Below, piece after piece: positions 44,537 to 54,237 of a stretch of 64,000 bases of DNA; the stretch's first letter is position 1; each line of letters begins with the position of its first letter. Made by a program: the position numbers and the translations under genes. This stretch comes from JAAYRQ01 sp035647235 (GTDB lineage Bacteria; Bacillota; Syntrophomonadia; Syntrophomonadales; Syntrophomonadaceae). A model generated the notes under the pieces. That model did no database searches, had not been told where the DNA came from, and worked only from the letters and a program-made list of their open reading frames with translations. The stretch lies in contig CAZEPV010000007.1 in NCBI GenBank assembly GCA_964514235.1, forward strand, positions 41,452 through 105,451, given 5' to 3'.

Positions 44537-44554
44537 AGGTCAATGATGGTCAAA
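44537..44554 (+). promoter_or_regulatory. CtsR operator overlapping the start of transcription
   Basis: AGGTCAA-TGA-TGGTCAAA is a near-match to the CtsR consensus A/GGTCAAA-NAN-A/GGTCAAA. It lies just after the -10, consistent with autorepression of the clpC operon and release on heat stress. Confidence 0.8.
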
Positions 44555-44585
44555 CGCGCAATGGGAATTAAAGGATGATGAAAAG

Positions 44586-45020
44586 ATGAAAAAAAGTATC
44601 GCCGATAGGATAGAGCAATATATTAAGGTCCTGATCGAACGCAGTGAAAATCAAGAAATAACCATACAGAGGGCTGAGTTGGCTGAGACTTTTGCTTGTG
44701 TTCCTTCACAAGTTACTTATGTTATTAACACTAGGTTTACGCAAGATGATGGTTATATATCTGAAAGTCGTAGGGGTGGAAAAGGATATGTTAGGATAAC
44801 TAAGCATATCCACCAAGATGATCCACTTTTAGTAGCTTGCCGTGATGATTTGTTCAGTTTTATTGATTTTTTATATAAACAAGGGGAAATTACTAAAAGT
44901 GAATTAGACTTACTAAATTTCTTGATTATAAATACCTTCAAAGATATAGAACCTAGAGACCAAGGTCTTTTATACAAAACTGTAAAAAGAGTTTTAAATG
45001 AATTTTTCAATGAAAATTAA
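44586..45020 (+). CDS. ctsR: Class III heat-shock repressor CtsR
   Basis: 144 residues. Winged HTH: ITIQRAELAETFACVPSQVTYVINTRF, followed by the glycine-rich wing SRRGGKGYVRI that senses heat, then the dimerisation region. Heads ctsR-mcsA-mcsB-clpC. ATG start after ggatgatg. Confidence 0.95.
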   Translation: MKKSIADRIEQYIKVLIERSENQEITIQRAELAETFACVPSQVTYVINTRFTQDDGYISESRRGGKGYVRITKHIHQDDPLLVACRDDLFSFIDFLYKQGEITKSELDLLNFLIINTFKDIEPRDQGLLYKTVKRVLNEFFNEN

Positions 45021-45032
45021 GGAGGGATTAAA

Positions 45033-45542
45033 TTGTATTGCCAAGAATGTAAGGTAAATCATGCCACAATCCATTTAACCCAGAATATTCAAGGGGAAAT
45101 AAGTGAAATCCATTTATGTGAGGAATGTGCAGCTAAAAAAGGGGCTCTATTATTTGATGTAGATAATAAGTTTTCTATACCAAATTTATTAAGTAACTTT
45201 TTTGGTTATAACTATAATATTGCTGGGTCTAAAACCCCAAGCTCAAGCCCAGTCTGTCCGAATTGTAATATGAAATTTAGTGATATTAGGCGTACTGGTA
45301 AGCTTGGATGTTCCGAATGTTATACCGCTTTTGAACAGGTATTAGAACCAAGTTTAAGAAGGATTCATGGTAATAGCAGACATATAGGTCGAATCCCCTT
45401 ACGTGGTGGGGGTAATGTTTTGCTTAAAAGAAAAATTAATGAATTAAAGGATAAACTGCAAAAGGCTGTAGTTAATGAGGAATATGAGACTGCAGCAGAA
45501 ATAAGAGATGAAATCAAAAAGCTGGAAAAGGATTTAGCTTAG
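45033..45542 (+). CDS. mcsA: McsA, activator of the arginine kinase
   Basis: 169 residues. Zinc-binding pairs CQEC, CEEC, CPNC and CSEC, and a C-terminal UvrB/UvrC-type motif (LKDKLQKAVVNEEYETAAEIRDEIKKLE) that binds ClpC or McsB. TTG start after aaggaggga. It activates McsB and modulates CtsR. Confidence 0.93.
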   Translation: MYCQECKVNHATIHLTQNIQGEISEIHLCEECAAKKGALLFDVDNKFSIPNLLSNFFGYNYNIAGSKTPSSSPVCPNCNMKFSDIRRTGKLGCSECYTAFEQVLEPSLRRIHGNSRHIGRIPLRGGGNVLLKRKINELKDKLQKAVVNEEYETAAEIRDEIKKLEKDLA

Positions 45543-45554
45543 GAGGTGTAAACA

Positions 45555-46619
45555 ATGGGTTTTGATAACCTTATAAATAGTAGTTTTGTAGCTTGGATGG
45601 AGGCAGATAAGGGGCCTGAATCTGATATTGTTATAAGTAGCCGTATTAGGCTAGCCCGTAACTTGAGTCAAATGCCTTTTCCCCATCTACTAGATGAAGC
45701 AAAAGGGCAAGAAGTACTAGATAAAATTAAAGATGCTTGGCGCAGGAAGAATAGTCCAGTCCCAGAATTCGATTTGATAACTTTTAACGAATTAGCCTAT
45801 ATAGATCGTGAAATATTAGTAGAGAAGCATTTAATTAGCCCGGAGCATGCCAAATCAGATAAATCATATCGTGGGGTATTAGTCAACCACGACGGCTCTG
45901 TAGCTATTATGATAAATGAGGAAGACCACCTAAGGATTCAATGTCTTTTACCAGGTCTACAAGTTGATAAATGTTATGAAATAGCCCAGGAATTAGATGA
46001 TCTTTTGGAGGAACATTTGGATTATGCCTTTGACGAGAAAATTGGTTACCTGACTTCCTGCCCAACTAATGTAGGTACAGGTATTAGGGCCTCAGTAATG
46101 TTGCACTTGCCTGCCCTAAGCATAACTGGTCAGACTATGCAGATATTTCAAAATGTGGGGCAACTGGGGATGACCGTTCGGGGCCTATACGGTGAAAATT
46201 CTGAAATGCAGGGTAACTTGTTCCAACTATCTAATCAAGTTACCTTAGGTCAGACTGAGGAAGATATTATCAGCAATTTAACTACCATAGTAAATCAAAT
46301 AGTTGGGCAGGAAAGATTAGTGCGAACTAAGCTAGCGTCTGAAACAAAAGACCAATTAGAGGACCGTATTGGTAGGGCTTATGGTATTTTAACCAATGCT
46401 AAAATAATGAATTCTAATGAGGCATTAAAACACTTATCCGATGTCCGCCTAGGGGTTGATATGGGGATTATTAATGACATAAAAAAATTTGTTTTAAATC
46501 AATTAGTTGTAGCACTTAGACCAGCCCATTTACAAAAAAAGACTGGTCAGGAAATGGATGCTATAAATAGGGATATAGTTAGAGCAGGTGTAATTAAGGA
46601 GAAGATCTTAAGTAGATAG
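45555..46619 (+). CDS. mcsB: Protein arginine kinase McsB
   Basis: 354 residues, phosphagen-kinase fold. SSRIRLARNLSQMPFP (arginine-rich nucleotide loop), VNHDGSVAIMINEEDHLRIQ and LTSCPTNVGTGIRASVML are intact catalytic motifs. Marks proteins with phosphoarginine for ClpCP degradation. The opposing phosphatase candidate (ywlE) is at 23283. Confidence 0.96.
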   Translation: MGFDNLINSSFVAWMEADKGPESDIVISSRIRLARNLSQMPFPHLLDEAKGQEVLDKIKDAWRRKNSPVPEFDLITFNELAYIDREILVEKHLISPEHAKSDKSYRGVLVNHDGSVAIMINEEDHLRIQCLLPGLQVDKCYEIAQELDDLLEEHLDYAFDEKIGYLTSCPTNVGTGIRASVMLHLPALSITGQTMQIFQNVGQLGMTVRGLYGENSEMQGNLFQLSNQVTLGQTEEDIISNLTTIVNQIVGQERLVRTKLASETKDQLEDRIGRAYGILTNAKIMNSNEALKHLSDVRLGVDMGIINDIKKFVLNQLVVALRPAHLQKKTGQEMDAINRDIVRAGVIKEKILSR

Positions 46620-46630
46620 GAGGAATTATA

Positions 46631-49123
46631 ATGTTTAGGAGATTTACGCAAAGAGCTAGAAATGCGGTTATGCATGCCCAAGAAGAAGCTAGAGCACTTA
46701 ACCATCCAACTATTGGAACCGAACATCTCTTATTAGGTTTGCTTAAAGAAGGGGAAGGCATAGGTGCCAAAGCATTATTAAGTCTGGGTATAGATTTAGA
46801 AAAGGTCAGGATTGAAGTTACAAAAATGATTGGGCAGAATGCTGAACATAAGGAGGAGGCTGATGGTGATTTACCTATTACCCCCCGCGCTAAGAAAGTC
46901 TTTAATTTAGCTTTTGATGAAGCTAGGTTACAAGGGGTAAATTATGTAGGTACAGAACACCTTTTGTTAGCCCTTATAAGAGAGGAAGAAGGGGTCGCTG
47001 GACAAGTTCTTATTTCTATGGGAATAAGGTTGGATGAGGTCAGGGAACAAGTTATTCTGCTTTTAGGCGGGGATGCAGGTTTAAATCCTAATGCTGGAGC
47101 AGGTTATGGGGAGCATCCTTCGGTACAGTCTATGCAAATGGGAACTAAACGCAGGGGGAAAAGCAAGACACCTACCTTAGACTCTTTTAGTCGTGATTTG
47201 ACTAATGATGCGGCTGAAAGCAGGTTAGATCCAGTTATTGGCCGAGATGTAGAAATAGAGCGGGTAATTCAAATTTTATCGAGAAGAACTAAGAATAACC
47301 CTGTTTTAATTGGGGATCCTGGAGTAGGTAAGACTGCTATTGCCGAGGGATTAGCCCAAAGGATTAATGAAAATAAGGTTCCAGAGATTCTAAATAACAA
47401 AAGGGTGGTGGCCCTAGACTTATCTGGTATGATTGCTGGGACTAAATACAGAGGGGAATTTGAAGACAGATTAACTAAAATAATAAATGAAATTAAATCA
47501 GCTGGAGATGTAATAGTATTTATTGACGAATTGCATACCATTGTAGGGGCAGGAGCTGCAGAAGGAGCTATTGATGCAGCCAATATATTAAAACCTTCCC
47601 TAGCTAGGGGAGAATTCCAGTGTGTTGGCGCTACTACTTTAGATGAATATCGTAAAAATATTGAAAAAGATGCAGCATTAGAAAGGCGCTTCCAACCCAT
47701 TGTGGTAGATGAACCTAGCCTAGACGAGAGTATTGCTATCCTTAAAGGATTACGGGATCGTTATGAGGCCCACCATGGGGTGAAAATTAGCGATGAAGCC
47801 ATAGATACTGCAGTTAGGCTATCGGCTCGTTATATAACAGATAGATTTTTACCTGATAAGGCTATCGACTTAATTGATGAAGCATCTTCTAAGGTAAGGC
47901 TAACTAATTATATAATTCCTGATGAACTCAAGGAGCAAGAAAGACAATTAGAGGAGTTAATTCAGGAAAAGGAAGAAGCTATTAATGCTCAGGAATATGA
48001 AAAAGCTGCCCAATTAAGGGATGAAGAACAAAAACTAAAAGATATTATTGAAAATGAACGCAAAGAGTGGGTTAACCGCAGGAATCTTAAACTCAAGGTT
48101 GTTGGTGAAGAAGAGATTGCAGAAATTTTATCTAGCTGGACTAGTATACCTGTCAGCAAGTTAGCTGCCGAGGAAAGTGAGAGATTGGTTAACTTAGAGG
48201 ATGTATTACACGAACGGGTTATTGGGCAAGATGAGCCCGTAAAGGCAGTAGCTAGAGCTGTTCGTAGGGCTAGGGCAGGGCTCAAGGATCCTAAACGCCC
48301 CATTGGCTCATTTATATTTTTGGGTCCTACGGGGGTAGGTAAAACTGAACTAGCCAGAACCTTAGCTGAAGCTATGTTCGGGTCTGAAGATTCGATTGTT
48401 CGTCTCGATATGTCTGAATACATGGAAAAACACGCAGTTGCCAGGATGATTGGTTCACCTCCAGGTTATGTAGGTTATGATGAAGGTGGGCAATTAACCG
48501 AAAAAGTAAGGAGAAAGCCCTATTCGGTGATACTCTTGGACGAAATTGAAAAAGCCCATCCAGAAGTATTTAACATCCTATTGCAGGTATTAGAAGATGG
48601 TAGACTAACTGATGGACAGGGACGTACTGTAGATTTCCGTAATACCATAATCATCATGACTTCTAATGTAGGAGCCGAATCAATTAAGAGCAGTAAGAGA
48701 ATGGGATTTGTAAGTGAGGTAAATGAAAGCCAAGATTATGAACAGATGAAAGAAGGAGTCATGGAAAAAATGAAAGTGACTTTCAGGCCTGAATTCTTAA
48801 ACAGGGTCGATGAAACCATTGTTTTCCATAGCTTAGGTGAAAAACATCTGAAGGAAATTGTTGACTTGTTAGTTGTGGAGTTGAACGAAAGAATTACTGA
48901 AAATGGTTACAGTTTGGAAATTACGGATAAGGCTAAGGAATTAATTTTAAAAGAAGGTTTTGATTTAGATTATGGAGCTAGACCATTAAAGAGGGCTATT
49001 CAAAAATTAGTGGAGGATGCAGTTGCCGAAGAAATCTTGAGGGGTAATGTAGCAGAAGGGGATAAAATCTTGGTTGATGAAAAGGATGATACTATCTTAG
49101 TAAAAGCAGCCCAAACTACCTAA
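46631..49123 (+). CDS. clpC: AAA+ unfoldase ClpC
   Basis: 830 residues. Two ClpN repeats (1-145), AAA-1 Walker A GDPGVGKT, a UVR-bearing middle domain (EYEKAAQLRDEEQKLK near 455) and AAA-2 Walker A GPTGVGKTE, then the D2-small domain. Works with ClpP, which is not in this window. Terminator follows. Confidence 0.97.
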   Translation: MFRRFTQRARNAVMHAQEEARALNHPTIGTEHLLLGLLKEGEGIGAKALLSLGIDLEKVRIEVTKMIGQNAEHKEEADGDLPITPRAKKVFNLAFDEARLQGVNYVGTEHLLLALIREEEGVAGQVLISMGIRLDEVREQVILLLGGDAGLNPNAGAGYGEHPSVQSMQMGTKRRGKSKTPTLDSFSRDLTNDAAESRLDPVIGRDVEIERVIQILSRRTKNNPVLIGDPGVGKTAIAEGLAQRINENKVPEILNNKRVVALDLSGMIAGTKYRGEFEDRLTKIINEIKSAGDVIVFIDELHTIVGAGAAEGAIDAANILKPSLARGEFQCVGATTLDEYRKNIEKDAALERRFQPIVVDEPSLDESIAILKGLRDRYEAHHGVKISDEAIDTAVRLSARYITDRFLPDKAIDLIDEASSKVRLTNYIIPDELKEQERQLEELIQEKEEAINAQEYEKAAQLRDEEQKLKDIIENERKEWVNRRNLKLKVVGEEEIAEILSSWTSIPVSKLAAEESERLVNLEDVLHERVIGQDEPVKAVARAVRRARAGLKDPKRPIGSFIFLGPTGVGKTELARTLAEAMFGSEDSIVRLDMSEYMEKHAVARMIGSPPGYVGYDEGGQLTEKVRRKPYSVILLDEIEKAHPEVFNILLQVLEDGRLTDGQGRTVDFRNTIIIMTSNVGAESIKSSKRMGFVSEVNESQDYEQMKEGVMEKMKVTFRPEFLNRVDETIVFHSLGEKHLKEIVDLLVVELNERITENGYSLEITDKAKELILKEGFDLDYGARPLKRAIQKLVEDAVAEEILRGNVAEGDKILVDEKDDTILVKAAQTT

Positions 49124-49141
49124 ATCTAGTTAATTATGCCT

Positions 49142-49183
49142 AAAGGTGTCTTCATTTTTGAAAATTTGAAGACACCTTTTTTT
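49142..49183 (+). terminator. Terminator of the ctsR-clpC operon
   Basis: 13-bp stem aaaggtgtcttca / tgaagacaccttt with T-run. Confidence 0.88.
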
Positions 49184-49273
49184 GCAATATCAGGCAAAAA
49201 ACGCCCATAATTTTTATTTTAGTATTAAAATATACATAACTTAATATTATAATTATGTTTAGGGAGAATTATT

Positions 49274-50623
49274 ATGAGCAAAATAATTACCAAGTTTGTC
49301 TGTAGTCAGTGCAGCTATGAATCTATAAAATGGCTGGGGCGTTGTCCTAGTTGTAATTCATGGAATACATTTGTTGAGGAAGTTGTGGAAAAAGGTCCGA
49401 TAAGGAGAAAAGCTCGGGAACTAACTGCTGTACCCTTAAATACCATTACTAATGAAGATATTTTTAGATTTAGCACAGGCATAGGTGAGTTAGACAGGGT
49501 ACTAGGTGGGGGCATTGTACCTGGTTCTTTAGTTTTATTAGGTGGGGATCCAGGTATAGGAAAGTCCACCCTTATATTACAAGTATCGAATTACATAGCG
49601 CAAAATCAAAAGGTCTTATATATTTCCGGTGAGGAAAGCCTAAAACAAATACGCTTGCGTTCACTTAGATTAGCTATAAATTCGGAAAATATATTTTTGA
49701 GTAATGAACAGAATATAGATATGTTAGAAGATTATATTTCCAAACTTGATCCACAATTAATTGTGATAGATTCCATCCAGACTGTCTATACTAGCACCTT
49801 GACTTCTATCCCTGGTAGTGTATCACAGTTGCGCGAATCTACGGCGAAAATTATGGAAATAGCTAAAAAGCTAGAAAAGGCCGTTTTTTTAATAGGCCAT
49901 GTTACCAAAGAAGGAGCCATAGCTGGCCCCAAAGTTTTAGAACATATGGTAGATGTGGTAATTTATCTCGAAGGGGAAAAGAACTTTTCTTTTCGGCTTT
50001 TGAGGGGAATTAAGAATAGATTTGGTTCTATCGATGAAATTGGTTTGATGGAAATGACTTCCCTTGGTCTAAAGGAAATTCCCGATCCTTCCTACTTATT
50101 TTTAAGCTCTAGGGAAGAAAAGGGTTCTGGCATAGCAACTGGGGCCAGTATTGAAGGTTCTAGACCGATTCTAATCGAGATACAATCTCTAGTAACTCCA
50201 TCGGGACCAGGATATGCTAGGAGAATGGCATCTGGAATAGACCAGAATCGTCTATCTTTAATAATTGCTGTATTGGAAAAGAAAAAAGGCTACCAATTTG
50301 CAAATTTTGATGTTTATTTAAAAGTGACGGGTGGCTTATTTTTAAAAGACCCTGCAGTAGATCTAGCGATAGCTGCAGCTATTATTTCAAGTTACTCTGA
50401 ATTATATCTGTCTGGGGATACCATTTTTATGGGGGAAATAGGTTTATCCGGTCAGATACGCTTAATACCTAACTTAGATATGCGGCTTAGAGAGGCAGAA
50501 AGACAAGGCTTTAAGAAGGCTGTAATTCCTCAACTGCTGGGCCGTAAAGATTTTGATACTAGTTTGGAGATTATAGAATTGTCTAGGGTGGAAGATTTTA
50601 TCAACTTGCTTATGGAGGGATGA
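49274..50623 (+). CDS. radA: DNA repair protein RadA
   Basis: 449 residues: N-terminal zinc finger (CSQC...CPSC), RecA-like core with Walker A GDPGIGKSTL and the RadA motif KNRFGSIDEIG, and a Lon-like C-terminal domain. Drives branch migration in recombination. disA starts 4 bases later, the common Firmicute pairing. Confidence 0.96.
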   Translation: MSKIITKFVCSQCSYESIKWLGRCPSCNSWNTFVEEVVEKGPIRRKARELTAVPLNTITNEDIFRFSTGIGELDRVLGGGIVPGSLVLLGGDPGIGKSTLILQVSNYIAQNQKVLYISGEESLKQIRLRSLRLAINSENIFLSNEQNIDMLEDYISKLDPQLIVIDSIQTVYTSTLTSIPGSVSQLRESTAKIMEIAKKLEKAVFLIGHVTKEGAIAGPKVLEHMVDVVIYLEGEKNFSFRLLRGIKNRFGSIDEIGLMEMTSLGLKEIPDPSYLFLSSREEKGSGIATGASIEGSRPILIEIQSLVTPSGPGYARRMASGIDQNRLSLIIAVLEKKKGYQFANFDVYLKVTGGLFLKDPAVDLAIAAAIISSYSELYLSGDTIFMGEIGLSGQIRLIPNLDMRLREAERQGFKKAVIPQLLGRKDFDTSLEIIELSRVEDFINLLMEG

Positions 50624-50627
50624 TTGG

Positions 50628-51698
50628 GTGGAAGATATTTATTCGGAAGAGTTTAGACATTCATTACAAAAATTAGCTCCAGGGACCTTATTTAGATTGG
50701 GCATTGAAAATATCCTACAAGCTAATACAGGGGGACTAATAGTAGTAGGTGATTCCCCAGAACTAATGGAATTGGTTAGTGGAGGCTTTAATATTGATTG
50801 TGAATTTACCCCTGCTAGGTTGTATGAACTAGCTAAAATGGATGGGGCAATTATTACCAACAAAACAGCTTCTCGCATCTTAATAGCTAATGCCCAATTA
50901 GATCCAGATCCACATCTACCTTCACGTGAGACTGGAATTAGGCATCGTACTGCCGAGCGTATTGCCCGCCAGACTGGAGAATTAGTAGTGGCCATTTCGC
51001 AAAGGCGTCAAGTAGTGACTCTCTATCAAAGTGATATTATTTATCGTTTACGTGACTTACCCTCTATTTTGGTTAAGGCTAACCAAGCTTTACAAACCCT
51101 AGAAAAATACCGTAATGTCATGTTTCGGGAATTGCAAAGGCTAGGTGGGTTGGAATTTGAGGATGTGGTAACCGTATCTGAAGTATGTGAAGTTTTGATA
51201 AGAATAATAAGGGTTATACATATAGCAGATGAAATTGAAACCTACATTGTTGAGTTAGGTACTGAGGGCAGATTAGTAAAAATGCAGTTGGATGAAATGA
51301 TATATAACATAAAAGATGAGGCCTTATATATTATTCAAGATTATAAAAAAACAGAGGATAAAAGCTCGGAAGAATTATTAGCTATTATTATAAAAGCATT
51401 TGAAGAGGATATATCAGATTCAGTCTATATTGCGAAATTATTAGGTTTGGGTACCGCAACTGGGCATCTTGAACATCCTGTTTCACCTCGAGGTTATAGG
51501 ATGTTACAAAAATTACCCCGTATTCCTAGTCCAATAATTGATAATCTAGTGGAAAAGTTTGTTTTGTTTAGTCACATTAGGCAGGCTTCCATAGAGGAAT
51601 TAGATGATGTGGAAGGAATCGGGGAAGTCAGGGCCAAGTCGATTAAAAATGGCCTAAAAAGGATGCAAGAACAATTGTTGTTAGAATACATGGTATAG
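50628..51698 (+). CDS. disA: DNA integrity scanning diadenylate cyclase DisA
   Basis: 356 residues. DAC domain (1-150) with the catalytic motifs MDGAII and RHRTAER that make c-di-AMP; a helical linker; C-terminal HhH DNA-binding domain (VEGIGEVRAKSIKNGL). GTG start. Scans DNA and links damage to sporulation delay through c-di-AMP. Confidence 0.96.
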   Translation: MEDIYSEEFRHSLQKLAPGTLFRLGIENILQANTGGLIVVGDSPELMELVSGGFNIDCEFTPARLYELAKMDGAIITNKTASRILIANAQLDPDPHLPSRETGIRHRTAERIARQTGELVVAISQRRQVVTLYQSDIIYRLRDLPSILVKANQALQTLEKYRNVMFRELQRLGGLEFEDVVTVSEVCEVLIRIIRVIHIADEIETYIVELGTEGRLVKMQLDEMIYNIKDEALYIIQDYKKTEDKSSEELLAIIIKAFEEDISDSVYIAKLLGLGTATGHLEHPVSPRGYRMLQKLPRIPSPIIDNLVEKFVLFSHIRQASIEELDDVEGIGEVRAKSIKNGLKRMQEQLLLEYMV

Positions 51699-51729
51699 TG
51701 GGGGACTATTTCGAATTTAAAAAACAGAA

Positions 51730-51748
51730 GGGAAAGCTGTGCTTTCCC
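51730..51748 (-). terminator. Hairpin downstream of the reverse-strand gene
   Basis: gggaaagc-tgt-gctttccc, 8-bp stem; on the reverse strand it is followed by TTCTGTTTTTT, so it probably ends the 51786-52184 transcript; it lies between convergent genes. Confidence 0.5.
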
Positions 51749-51785
51749 CCTAATTCATGCTTAAGCAATTAAGTATTAGATTAAA

Positions 51786-52184
51786 TCATGTCATATTAAA
51801 AATGCCCAAAGTGCTAGCTTTTTTATACTCCTGGATAAAGACATCGTACATATTAATATCTAAGGCATTACAAAGTGCAGCTGCATAAAAAAAGAGCTTA
51901 CCTAGTTCCTCAGTGACTACTTCCCTACAATTAACGCATAAATCGCCTCGTAAATGATTATCTAGGTATTCCCTTAATTCAGTTACAGAATCAATATGTT
52001 CGGGTACTTGCATTTTTGTGGCTTCGATTTTAGTGCAACCACAGTCGGTAACTGTTTTGGTAACAGCTCGATTCACCCTACACGTAGATTCAGATAGTTT
52101 AGAAAGAATATCTAAAATGCTGTGGTGTCTGATAAGCAAATCACCTACAACATTTTGAAACTCGTCACATATCAAGTCCCTCAT
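51786..52184 (-). CDS. Conserved unknown protein with MazG-like helical C-terminus
   Basis: 132 residues. I start at ATG 52184 (aaggggg 10 bases upstream) rather than at the first ATG of the longer frame. Sequence starts MRDLICDEFQNVVGDLLIRH, has a CGC and a CVNC cysteine pair, and the helix EELGKLFFYAAALCNALDIN resembles helices of the MazG-type all-alpha fold. I believe homologues exist near disA in other Peptococcaceae, but I cannot name the family with certainty. One of only two reverse-strand genes in the window. Confidence 0.55.
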   Translation of the reverse strand: MRDLICDEFQNVVGDLLIRHHSILDILSKLSESTCRVNRAVTKTVTDCGCTKIEATKMQVPEHIDSVTELREYLDNHLRGDLCVNCREVVTEELGKLFFYAAALCNALDINMYDVFIQEYKKASTLGIFNMT

Positions 52185-52389
52185 GAAGACTTGCCCCCTT
52201 TTTTCAGAGTTTTTTAAATTATAGCTTGTGTGTCTAGCCTTTGTCAATTTGAAAGCCCGTATTTCCAAAGCTTAAGGACATAAAATCTTCGTCAAATATT
52301 GATATTAATTGAAGAAATTAACCCTAAAACCAAGAAAGCAAGAAAAAGCAGATGGTAGGCTAGTATAAAATAAGAAATCTCTATTCATA

Positions 52390-52398
52390 TGGTATAAT
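52390..52398 (+). promoter_or_regulatory. Extended -10 promoter for yacL
   Basis: TGG-TATAAT with a poor -35; leader of about 35 bases. Confidence 0.45.
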
Positions 52399-52439
52399 TA
52401 ACCACCTAGATTAGAAGAATAATAGTGGAGGTGTTATAT

Positions 52440-53543
52440 ATGTTAAAACATATAAAAATTCACAAATCACTATTATTTTTCGCACTTATAATGGGTTTTT
52501 GGATAATGACTCTGGCCAAAACCTTGTTTAAAGTAAACTTACCTTACCAAGCATTGATAAGTTTAAGTGCAGTTCTATTGTTTTATTTGACTTTTAACTG
52601 GTTAGCAAAAACCTTAAAAAAAATTATGGCTAGTATTAATAATTTATTAGACAATACTTCTATCGAGGTTTTGCTAGGTGGTGGTGCGGGATTATTAGCT
52701 GGGATAGTAGTAGGTGTTCTGACTAGTTTTCCCTTGCAGGTCTTTAAAGGTATGGGAGTCTATCTAACCATTATTGTTTTTATCTTAAGTGCTTATTTCG
52801 GCTTAAAAATTGGGAGTAGGCGGGCTTATGACCTATTCAATCTACTGCCTACACATCAAGTAGATTCAATTCCCCCTAATGTAATTGAAGAGTATAAAGT
52901 TCTGGATACAAGTGCCATCATAGATGGGCGTATTTATGACGTTTGCTTGACTAAGTTTATTGATGGTAAATTAATAGTACCTACTTTTGTTATTGATGAG
53001 TTGCAACATATTGCAGATTCCTCTGATACAATTAGAAGAAGTAAAGGAAGAAGGGGTCTGGATTTGCTTTCCAAAATGCAGAAGCATTCTGATATAAATA
53101 TTGATATAATTGATATTAATATCGAGGATGAAAAAGAAGTTGATAATAAGCTGATTCGTTTGTGTAAGAAAATGCAAGCTAGCATAATCACTAATGACTA
53201 TAACCTTAATAAAGTTGCCGAATTACAGGGTATAAATGTTTTGAATATCAATGAACTCACTAATGCAGTCAAGGTAATAGTTTACCCTGGCGAAACTATG
53301 CATATTAATATTATTAAAGAAGGTAAAGAGGATGGTCAAGGGGTAGGGTATTTGGAAGATGGTACCATGGTAGTAGTCGAAAATGCTTATGATGATATAG
53401 GTAGTGACCTAGATGTAATAGTAACCAGCGTTTTCCAAACCGCTGCTGGACGCATGATATTTACCCGCAAGACTAAGGATGATCATGTGTCTGAATTGGA
53501 ACATAAATTACCTAATCTAGATGAGGTGAAATTGTATGGCTAA
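52440..53543 (+). CDS. yacL: YacL-type PIN/TRAM membrane nuclease
   Basis: 367 residues from ATG 52440 (ggaggtg upstream). Four N-terminal membrane helices (about 10-125), PIN domain starting VLDTSAIIDGRIYDV with the later acidic residues, and a C-terminal TRAM domain (about 290-350). A putative membrane-tethered ribonuclease, unknown targets. Position between disA and ispD is as in Bacillus. Confidence 0.88.
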   Translation: MLKHIKIHKSLLFFALIMGFWIMTLAKTLFKVNLPYQALISLSAVLLFYLTFNWLAKTLKKIMASINNLLDNTSIEVLLGGGAGLLAGIVVGVLTSFPLQVFKGMGVYLTIIVFILSAYFGLKIGSRRAYDLFNLLPTHQVDSIPPNVIEEYKVLDTSAIIDGRIYDVCLTKFIDGKLIVPTFVIDELQHIADSSDTIRRSKGRRGLDLLSKMQKHSDINIDIIDINIEDEKEVDNKLIRLCKKMQASIITNDYNLNKVAELQGINVLNINELTNAVKVIVYPGETMHINIIKEGKEDGQGVGYLEDGTMVVVENAYDDIGSDLDVIVTSVFQTAAGRMIFTRKTKDDHVSELEHKLPNLDEVKLYG

Positions 53544-54237
53544 CAACCTTATGGTTGTGATAGCTGCGGCTGGGACAGGTAGCCGCATGAATAGTATGAT
53601 TAACAAACAGTATATGTTATTAGGGGGAAAGCCCGTTTTATATTATTCCCTTAATTGTTTCTCGCAAATGGAGCAAGTGCAAGGCATAATCGTAGTGGCC
53701 CATCCAGAGGAAGTTGATTATTGCCAAACTAATATTGTGGAAAAATATCAATTTCCTAGAGTAAATGTAATTCCTGGCGGGGCAAGTAGACAGGAATCTG
53801 TCCAGGCTGGCTTGGATTTTTTAGATGCGAAAACATCTTATGTGGCTGTGCATGATGGGGCACGGCCACTTATAAAAGCGGAACTGGTATTAAAAGTTTT
53901 TCAGGAGGCTAAAAAACATGGGGCAGCTATCCCAGCTATAATGGCTACGGATACTATGAAGGTAATAGATAAAGATGGTTTTGTAATTAATACCTTAGAC
54001 AGAAAGACACTTATCTCTGTCCAAACCCCCCAAATATTTAATTATGCCGGCTTACTTAAAGCATATGAAGAAGCAGCTAGGGAGAACTTTACGGGAACTG
54101 ATGACGCTTCTTTGTATGAGAAGTATACAGGTCGGGTAAAGGCTCTTAAGGGGGATAACCTTAACCTTAAAATTACTAGCCCCGAAGATCTCATTATTGC
54201 CGAAGAGTTAATAATAAAAAGGGGAGAAAATAATTGA
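53536..54237 (+). CDS. ispD: 2-C-methyl-D-erythritol 4-phosphate cytidylyltransferase
   Basis: 233 residues; third step of the MEP isoprenoid route. Nucleotide loop AAAGTGSRMNSMINKQY, VHDGARPLI and SVQTPQIF are diagnostic. Overlaps yacL by 8 bases. Confidence 0.95.
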   Translation: MANNLMVVIAAAGTGSRMNSMINKQYMLLGGKPVLYYSLNCFSQMEQVQGIIVVAHPEEVDYCQTNIVEKYQFPRVNVIPGGASRQESVQAGLDFLDAKTSYVAVHDGARPLIKAELVLKVFQEAKKHGAAIPAIMATDTMKVIDKDGFVINTLDRKTLISVQTPQIFNYAGLLKAYEEAARENFTGTDDASLYEKYTGRVKALKGDNLNLKITSPEDLIIAEELIIKRGENN

